Shown: piece by piece, positions 6,831 through 11,408 of the stretch
Layout of the letters: each line of letters begins with the position of its first letter
Position numbering within the stretch: the first letter of the stretch is position 1
Made by a program: the position numbers and the translations under genes
Notes under the pieces: model-generated
The model's database searches: none
The model's input: only the letters and a program-made list of their open reading frames with translations
Told to the model about the DNA's origin: nothing
From: Bacillota bacterium
Lineage (GTDB): Bacteria > Bacillota > Clostridia > DSM-8532
DNA length: 11,408 nt
Direction of reading: 5' to 3'
NCBI GenBank assembly: GCA_023459915.1
Contig: JAEWSN010000090.1
Coordinates: 1-11,408 of the forward strand

Positions 6831-6857
6831 GGCGGGATGGGTGTACCCAGCCCCGCC
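6831..6857 (+). promoter_or_regulatory. greA leader hairpin
   Basis: GGCGGG (6831-6836) pairs with CCCGCC (6852-6857), and inside it GGG (6839-6841) pairs with CCC (6846-6848) around a TGTA loop. The structure ends 10 bases before the AAAGGAG ribosome site. It has no T-tract, so it is not an obvious terminator; it may affect translation or RNA stability. Confidence 0.45.
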
Positions 6858-6883
6858 CCGTGTTATCAAAGGAGAGAATCAAC

Positions 6884-7360
6884 ATGAGTGCAAAAGAAGT
6901 GCTGCTGACCTATGAAGGCCTCAAGCGGCTTGAAGAGGAATTCGAGTATCTCAAGGGCGACAAGCGCAAGGAAATTGCCGAGCGCATCAAGGCCGCGCTC
7001 GCTTTTGGCGACATTTCCGAGAATTCCGAATTCGACGATGCCAAGAACGAGCAGGCCCAAAACGAGAGCCGCATCATGGAGCTCGAAAACATGCTCAAGC
7101 ACGCCTCCGTCATCGATGACGAGGAGGTGGACACCCGCATGGTCAGCATTGGCACCCATGTCCGCATTCGGGAGACCAAAACCAAGGATGAGACGGATTA
7201 TCATATTGTCGGATCGGCGGAAGCGGATCCCATGCAATACAGAATTTCCAACGAGTCTCCCGTCGGGTCGGCCCTTCTCGGCCACAAGGTGGGGGAGACC
7301 GTGGAAATTGATGTGCCCGGCGGCAAACGCAAATACAAGGTCATCGACATCCATAAGTAA
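6884..7360 (+). CDS. greA: Transcription elongation factor GreA
   Basis: GreA enters the RNA polymerase secondary channel and stimulates cleavage of backtracked RNA. The 158-residue protein matches the family's usual length. The N-terminal antiparallel coiled coil (about residues 1-75) carries the acidic tip GDISENSEFDDAK, with Asp43 and Glu46 at the positions of the catalytic tip acids. The C-terminal FKBP-like domain (about 82-158) contains the ISNESPVGSALLGHKVGE signature. The ATG at 6884 has AAAGGAG nine bases upstream; the open frame continues 21 codons further upstream, but that part overlaps the leader hairpin. The gene has its own consensus promoter. A terminator 120 bases downstream separates it from lysS. 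Confidence 0.97.
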   Translation: MSAKEVLLTYEGLKRLEEEFEYLKGDKRKEIAERIKAALAFGDISENSEFDDAKNEQAQNESRIMELENMLKHASVIDDEEVDTRMVSIGTHVRIRETKTKDETDYHIVGSAEADPMQYRISNESPVGSALLGHKVGETVEIDVPGGKRKYKVIDIHK

Positions 7361-7434
7361 ACCAAGCCAAGGCGCCGGCAGGAAATTGACTGCCCCGCCT
7401 GCCGCAGCCGTGTGGAAACGCTTTGCGGGTGCGC

Positions 7435-7463
7435 TTGAAGCAGGCCCGCGATTCCTGTATAAT
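7435..7463 (+). promoter_or_regulatory. Promoter upstream of the lysS leader terminator
   Basis: TTGAAG (7435-7440) and a perfect TATAAT (7458-7463) are 17 bp apart. Transcription would start near 7470, only about a dozen bases before a strong intrinsic terminator, so transcripts would end after about 45 nt unless the terminator is bypassed. It is the only good promoter seen before lysS. Confidence 0.7.
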
Positions 7464-7480
7464 GAACGAATCAGACTCAC

Positions 7481-7514
7481 AACAGTTTACATCACCATGT
7501 AAACTGTTTTTTTT
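7481..7514 (+). terminator. Strong intrinsic terminator between greA and lysS
   Basis: A perfect 12-bp stem (AACAGTTTACAT at 7481-7492, ATGTAAACTGTT at 7497-7508) with a CACC loop runs into eight T residues (7507-7514). It would end greA transcripts and those from the promoter at 7435-7463. Because the palindrome sits just after that promoter's predicted start, it might also act as an operator. No T-box core was recognised before it. Confidence 0.85.
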
Positions 7515-7598
7515 GCCATCCGTGGCCGTGATGTGCGGTGTGCCGCGCTCACAGCGGCTCCATGCCGGTGCGGCGCGGGTGGCCCTTCAGGAGGCAGC

Positions 7599-9119
7599 AT
7601 GACGGAACATCAGCAACCCGCAGATATGGCCGCGCAGGCCGCGGAACCCATGACGGAGGCGGAACTCACGGAAATTCTGCAGGTTCGCCGCGACAAGCTC
7701 GCACAGCTGCAGGCTGCCGGCAAGGATCCTTTCGAAATTGTCCGTTACGACCAGGATACCGCGATATCGGCCATCCAGGCGGACTATGAGGCGTATGAGG
7801 GCAGGCGGGTGTCCATTGCCGGCCGCTTGATGAGCAAGCGCGGAATGGGCAAATCCACGTTTTGCGACATTCAGGATCGTGACGGACGCATCCAGTTGTA
7901 TGTGCGGATCAACGAACTTGGGGAAGAGGCGTACGACGCCTTCAAGAAGCTCGACCTCGGTGACATCGTCGGTGTGGTCGGGGAAGTGTTCAAAACCCGC
8001 ATGGGGGAGATTTCCGTCAAAACCACGACGGTCACCCTGCTTTCGAAGAGCCTGCGTCCGCTGCCCGAAAAGTTCCATGGCCTGAAGGATCCCGATACGC
8101 GGTATCGCCAGCGGTATCTCGACCTCATCGTCAACCCCGAGGTGCGGCGCACGTTCATCACGCGCAGCCGCATCATCGCGGCCATCCGCCGGTTTCTGGA
8201 TGAACGCGGCTTTCTGGAGGTGGACACGCCCATCCTCAACACCATCGCCGGCGGCGCCACGGCCCGCCCGTTCATCACCCACCACAACACGCTCGATCTC
8301 GACATGTACATGCGCATTGCGCCGGAGCTGTTCCTCAAACGGCTCATCGTCGGCGGGCTGGAACGGGTGTACGAGCTTGGCCGCATGTTCCGCAACGAGG
8401 GCATGTCCATCAAGCACAATCCGGAATTCACCATGATGGAGCTCTACCAGGCGTACACCGATTACCATGGCATGATGGAAATTGCGGAAACGCTCATCTC
8501 CACGGTGGCCCGGGAAGTGCTGGGATCAACCGTCATCTCCTATCAGGGAACCGAGATAGACCTCACGCCGCCATGGACAAGAATGACCATGACCGAGGCG
8601 GTGAAGCGGTATGCCGGCGTGGATTTCGATGAGATTCCCGATACGGCCGCCGCCGTCGGGGCCGCCGCGCAAAAGGGGCTTCACCTCACCGGCAACCCCG
8701 TGCGCGGGGAAATCCTCAACCTGTTCTTCGAAGAGTATGTGGAGCCGCATCTGGTGCAGCCGACATTCATCCTCGACTATCCGGTGGAGGTCTCTCCGCT
8801 GACCAAGCGCAAGCCCGGACGTCCGGAGCTCGTGGAGCGCTTTGAGTTCTTCATCACCAACCGGGAATTTGGAAACGCCTACTCGGAGCTCAACGATCCC
8901 ATGGATCAGAAGGAGCGCTTCCTCGCGCAGGTGAAGAAGCGCGAGGCCGGTGACGAGGAGGCCAACATGATGGACGACGACTATGTCACGGCCCTTGAAC
9001 ACGGGCTTCCGCCCACCGGTGGCATGGGCATCGGCATCGACCGGCTCATCATGCTGCTGACCGATTCGTATTCCATCCGGGACGTATTGCTGTTCCCCAC
9101 CATGAAGCCGCGCGACTGA
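7599..9119 (+). CDS. lysS: Lysyl-tRNA synthetase, class II
   Basis: LysS charges tRNA-Lys with lysine in the cytoplasm. The 506-residue protein has the class II LysRS layout: an N-terminal OB-fold anticodon-binding domain (about residues 65-165, containing VSIAGRLMSKRGMGKSTF) and a C-terminal catalytic domain. Visible are motif 1 around RRFLDERGFLEVDTPILNTI, the GGATARPF loop, motif 2 RMFRNEGMSIKHNPEF, and motif 3 GGMGIGIDRLIMLL near the end, followed by LLFPTMKP. The ATG at 7599 is chosen because AGGAGG lies four bases before it; the frame is open 22 codons upstream, but those residues are unlike LysRS. Upstream is a promoter-terminator pair that may limit transcription. The next gene starts 34 bp downstream and is probably co-transcribed. 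Confidence 0.97.
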   Translation: MTEHQQPADMAAQAAEPMTEAELTEILQVRRDKLAQLQAAGKDPFEIVRYDQDTAISAIQADYEAYEGRRVSIAGRLMSKRGMGKSTFCDIQDRDGRIQLYVRINELGEEAYDAFKKLDLGDIVGVVGEVFKTRMGEISVKTTTVTLLSKSLRPLPEKFHGLKDPDTRYRQRYLDLIVNPEVRRTFITRSRIIAAIRRFLDERGFLEVDTPILNTIAGGATARPFITHHNTLDLDMYMRIAPELFLKRLIVGGLERVYELGRMFRNEGMSIKHNPEFTMMELYQAYTDYHGMMEIAETLISTVAREVLGSTVISYQGTEIDLTPPWTRMTMTEAVKRYAGVDFDEIPDTAAAVGAAAQKGLHLTGNPVRGEILNLFFEEYVEPHLVQPTFILDYPVEVSPLTKRKPGRPELVERFEFFITNREFGNAYSELNDPMDQKERFLAQVKKREAGDEEANMMDDDYVTALEHGLPPTGGMGIGIDRLIMLLTDSYSIRDVLLFPTMKPRD

Positions 9120-9153
9120 ACCGGCATCACAACCGGGGAGAGAAGAAGGACAT

Positions 9154-10107
9154 ATGAAAAGCGTCAAGGGAGTCAGGCTCAAGGAAAACAAGACGGACAA
9201 ACGGACGGAAGCGGCCGTGCCCGTTGTGGACGAGGCGGCGCGCCAGCAGGCGTTCGCGCTGCTGGGGCTGCCCACACAGGCCACGCGTGACGAAATCACC
9301 CGTCGCTATGACATCCTCATCCGCAAGATGAAGTCCGATCCGGCCGGACCGGAAGCCGCGGCCCGTGACGACATCGAGGCGGCCTACCAACTGCTGGCCG
9401 GCATCACCTATCACGATCCCGAGGCGGAGAAACGCCTGCGTGAGCGAAATGCCCGTCCCGGATTGCTGGCGCGCCTGCTTCACATGGAACAGACGAAGCT
9501 CGACAACCTCATCCACTACTATCGCTGGCCCGTGCTGGGCGCGCTGGCCGGTGTGGCGTTGCTTGTCTGGATTCTCGCCACCACGGTTTTCCGCCCGCCG
9601 TACGACTTTGTGATGCTGCTGGCCGGCAGTGTCTACGTGGAGGATCAGGCGGTGCTGGAGCGCCATCTGATGGAAAAATTGCCCGACACGGGCAATCCCA
9701 TGATTTCTGTTGTATACTTTGATGAGCAGACCGATGGCCAGATGCTCTCCGCGGTCGCGCAGAAGCTGGTGGTGGAAATCGGCTATGGCGAGAACGACAT
9801 CCTGATCGTGGATCGGGCCGTTTTCGACCAGTATGCCGAACAGGGTGCGTTCATGAATCTGGACGCATTGCTGGACCGGTATGGCACGAATGCGGAGGCG
9901 CAGGCCGCGCAGCGTGTCACCGTGCTGTCCGATGCCATGGCGGAGGGCGACGACACCATGCCGCATGTGTATGGCATCGATGTGACGGACAGCCCCCTGC
10001 TCAGGGAAGCCGGTGTCTTCGGCCCGGAGATGATTGCGGTGTTTGGCCTCAAAAGCGGTTTCCCCGACAAGGGAGACGCGGTGATGCGGCTCATCACAGC
10101 GCCATAG
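9154..10107 (+). CDS. Single-pass membrane protein with degenerate J-like N-terminus
   Basis: A 317-residue protein of unknown function. Residues about 33-95 resemble a J-domain (ALLGLPTQATRDEITRRYDIL, then a helix ending AAYQLLAG), but the HPD tripeptide needed to stimulate DnaK is absent, so normal co-chaperone activity is unlikely. One hydrophobic membrane segment spans about 126-146, with basic residues before it, suggesting a cytoplasmic N-terminus and an outer C-terminal domain of about 170 residues. That domain has alternating strands and helices and a stretch (ENDILIVDRAVFDQYAEQGAFMNLD) reminiscent of solute-binding proteins; this is only a visual resemblance. The start has GGGGAG and AGAAGGA upstream. 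It follows lysS by 34 bp, suggesting co-transcription, and precedes the anti-sigma module by 74 bp. Confidence 0.8.
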   Translation: MKSVKGVRLKENKTDKRTEAAVPVVDEAARQQAFALLGLPTQATRDEITRRYDILIRKMKSDPAGPEAAARDDIEAAYQLLAGITYHDPEAEKRLRERNARPGLLARLLHMEQTKLDNLIHYYRWPVLGALAGVALLVWILATTVFRPPYDFVMLLAGSVYVEDQAVLERHLMEKLPDTGNPMISVVYFDEQTDGQMLSAVAQKLVVEIGYGENDILIVDRAVFDQYAEQGAFMNLDALLDRYGTNAEAQAAQRVTVLSDAMAEGDDTMPHVYGIDVTDSPLLREAGVFGPEMIAVFGLKSGFPDKGDAVMRLITAP

Positions 10108-10181
10108 GTTGCAAGCGCGTGCGGCGCCGTGAAGCGTTGCCGCCACGCTGTCATTGACAAGAAAACGCGGAGGTAAGCGAT
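10108..10181. other. Gap before the partner-switching module
   Basis: A GC-rich imperfect stem can form between GCAAGCGC (10111-10118) and GCGTTGC (10134-10140), without a T-run. TTGACA occurs at 10154-10159, but there is no -10 hexamer at a suitable distance, so no promoter is called. Whether the module is transcribed with lysS or from its own alternative-sigma promoter cannot be decided by eye. Confidence 0.3.
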
Positions 10182-10502
10182 ATGTTCGAGTTCAGCACAG
10201 CCCGCGAGCCAGATTCACAAACGGTTCGCATCACCATATCCGGGGAGATCGACCTGTTTGCGGCACCCGACTTCAAAAGCCGGTTGTATGAGGCGGTGGG
10301 TGAAGGGGATGTGGACGTTGTACTCGATTGCGGCGCGCTGACCTATATCGACAGCACGGGTCTGGGCATCCTGCTGGGTGCGCTCAAGCGGGTTCGCCAG
10401 AAGGATCGCCAGGTGTATGTCCGCCATCTCAAGGACAACATCCGCAAGCTGTTCCGCATCACCGGGCTGGACAGGGCTTTCAATCTGGAGGACGCGAAAT
10501 GA
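10182..10502 (+). CDS. Anti-sigma factor antagonist (RsbV/SpoIIAA-like, STAS domain)
   Basis: A 106-residue STAS-domain protein of the anti-anti-sigma type. When unphosphorylated, such proteins bind the anti-sigma factor and free the sigma factor. The family signature is intact: ISGEIDLFAAPDFK near the N-terminus, YIDSTGLGILLGALK in the middle with the phosphorylatable Ser58 after Asp57, and IRKLFRITGLDRAF near the end. It resembles RsbV more than SpoIIAA in the IDLFAAP and ITGL segments, though the two are hard to separate by eye. CGGAGG lies eight bases before the ATG. Its stop overlaps the next start in ATGA, so translation of the two is coupled, as expected for a stoichiometric partner-switching pair. 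The usual kinase partner appears degenerate here, so it is unclear what would phosphorylate Ser58. Confidence 0.92.
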   Translation: MFEFSTAREPDSQTVRITISGEIDLFAAPDFKSRLYEAVGEGDVDVVLDCGALTYIDSTGLGILLGALKRVRQKDRQVYVRHLKDNIRKLFRITGLDRAFNLEDAK

Positions 10503-10894
10503 GCAACACGGAGCAGATTGTTCTGACTTTTCCCGGGAAAGCGGATTATGTCAGTCTTGCGCGGCTGACCACCTCCGGGGTGGCCAGCCGGTGCGGGTTC
10601 GACATGGATGCCATCGAGGATTTGAAGGTCTGCGTGTCAGAGATCCTCAACAAAATCATCGCGCTTGGCGGCGACGCGGACGGCGGCATGATACGCCTCG
10701 CCTTCAGCAGCACCGCCTCCGCGCTGACCATCCTGCTGGGCGCGCCGCAGATCACGGGCGCCTCCCTGTTCGGGTCGGAGGAGGATGCCCTGGCGCTATC
10801 CATCCTGCATTCGCTCATGGATGAAGTGAGCCTGTCCGGCGTCGGCGACGAGGCCGTTCGTCTGGTCAAGGCATTCGGGGAGGATGACATCTGA
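10499..10894 (+). CDS. RsbW-like anti-sigma factor with degenerate ATP site
   Basis: A 131-residue protein in the position of an RsbW/SpoIIAB anti-sigma kinase. Family resemblance is clear in ADYVSLARLTTSGVASRCGF, in DAIEDLKVCVSE, and in the late ILHSLMDEVSLSG segment. The GHKL ATP-binding motifs are damaged. The N-box normally has Glu followed four residues later by Asn, but here Glu48 is followed by Lys52, with Asn51 out of register. No DxGxG motif follows the ILLGAPQITG strand. The lid region reads EEDALALSIL where glycines are expected. It may therefore bind the sigma factor without phosphorylating the antagonist. Its start has GGAGG seven bases upstream and overlaps the upstream stop by four bases; its own stop overlaps the sigma factor start. 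Coding context and an uninterrupted frame argue against a pseudogene. Confidence 0.85.
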   Translation: MSNTEQIVLTFPGKADYVSLARLTTSGVASRCGFDMDAIEDLKVCVSEILNKIIALGGDADGGMIRLAFSSTASALTILLGAPQITGASLFGSEEDALALSILHSLMDEVSLSGVGDEAVRLVKAFGEDDI

Positions 10895-11408
10895 TGATAC
10901 GCAGAATGCCGGTACAGGAACGGAGTGAGGAGTCCGAGCGCGACCTCTTCGAGCGCTATGCCCAATCGCGGGATCCCGCGCTGCGCAACGACATCGTCAG
11001 CCGTTACCTTTATCTGGCCGATATCCTGTCCAAAAAGTTCACCAATCGCGGCGTGGACATGGACGACATCTATCAGGTGGCCTGTGTGGCGCTCATCAAT
11101 GCGGTAGAGCGCTTCAATGTCAATGAGGATGTGAAATTCGTCAGCTTTGCCACGCCGACCGTCATCGGGGAAATCAAGCGGTATTTTCGGGACAAGGCTT
11201 CGGTCATCCGCATTCCCCGGCGAATTTATGAGGTGTACCAAAAGGTGAACCAGGCGCGGGAGTACCTGATGCAGCAGAACAAGCGGGCGCCGCGCGTGGA
11301 CGAGATTGCCGCGTATCTCAATGTCAAGGAGGAGACCATCCTCGAAATCATTGAATCCTGGAATGTCTACAACATCCAGTCCTTCGACCAAACCCTGTTC
11401 GACGAAGA
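10894..11408 (+). CDS. RNA polymerase sigma factor of the SigB/SigF/SigG group (partial)
   Basis: The first 171 codons of a sigma-70 family group 3 factor, cut by the window edge. Region 2 is clear: DPALRNDIVSRYLYLADILSKKF, then RGVDMDDIYQVACVALINAV and FATPTVIGEIKRYFRDK, the last very close to the SigB/F/G signature. IRIPRRIYEVYQKV leads into region 3, where PRVDEIAAYLNVKEETILEI forms the expected helix-turn-helix-like segment. Region 4 lies beyond the window. The ATG at 10894 overlaps the upstream stop, with GGGGAGG ten bases before it; an ATG four codons later is also possible. Order antagonist, anti-sigma, sigma is that of the rsbVW-sigB and spoIIAA-AB-sigF operons. A general stress or envelope-response role is more likely than sporulation from the RsbV-like partner, but this is inference. 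Confidence 0.93.
   Translation, partial: MIRRMPVQERSEESERDLFERYAQSRDPALRNDIVSRYLYLADILSKKFTNRGVDMDDIYQVACVALINAVERFNVNEDVKFVSFATPTVIGEIKRYFRDKASVIRIPRRIYEVYQKVNQAREYLMQQNKRAPRVDEIAAYLNVKEETILEIIESWNVYNIQSFDQTLFDE

Noticed and set aside
7361..7598. T-box riboswitch before lysS
   Set aside because: No T-box core sequence was seen, and the distance between the predicted start and the terminator is far too short for one.
10154..10159. TTGACA as a -35 element for the anti-sigma module
   Set aside because: No -10-like hexamer lies 16-18 bp downstream; that position falls on the ribosome site and start codon region.

Overview
The window looks like a GC-rich member of the Bacillota, probably a Clostridia-type anaerobe. 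The evidence is: strong Shine-Dalgarno sequences before nearly every gene; classical sigma-A style promoters with exact 17-bp spacers; U-tailed intrinsic terminators; and an RsbV/RsbW-like pair directly upstream of a sigma factor of the SigB/SigF/SigG group. The assignment is inference from gene content and style; no rRNA or other phylogenetic marker was compared. The window carries nine complete genes and one gene cut by the right edge. No tRNA, rRNA, CRISPR array, IS element or phage gene was seen.

Left part (1-4950). uvrC (nucleotide excision repair) runs rightward and meets an AraC-family regulator gene running leftward. The two stop codons overlap inside a GC-rich 15-bp inverted repeat that encodes the last residues of both proteins. 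The regulator is divergent from a two-gene unit, a ThuA-domain protein followed by a Gfo/Idh/MocA-type NAD(P)-dependent oxidoreductase, which ends at a clear intrinsic terminator. These three genes look like an accessory sugar or glycoside catabolism cassette lying between housekeeping genes.

Middle part (4950-7360). guaB (IMP dehydrogenase) has a good promoter and a structured leader of about 105 nt that contains a perfect 19-nt palindrome. Its stop codon lies in the first unit of a six-unit, 25-bp tandem repeat in which nearly every unit can fold as a small hairpin. greA (transcript cleavage factor) follows, with a consensus promoter (TTGACA, 17 bp, TATAAT) and a leader hairpin.

Right part (7361-11408). 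Between greA and lysS lies a promoter-like sequence followed about 20 bp later by a strong intrinsic terminator, so it may make a roughly 45-nt RNA or attenuate lysS. lysS (class II lysyl-tRNA synthetase) is followed after 34 bp by a single-pass membrane protein with a degenerate J-domain-like N-terminus. The last three genes form a translationally coupled partner-switching module: an RsbV-like anti-anti-sigma factor, an RsbW-like anti-sigma factor that seems to have lost its ATP-binding motifs, and a SigB/F/G-type sigma factor (partial).

The best candidates for something unusual are the 25-bp hairpin repeat array after guaB, the degenerate RsbW-like protein, the inverted repeat shared by the uvrC and araC 3' ends, and the promoter-terminator module before lysS. 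None amounts to a demonstrated new system.
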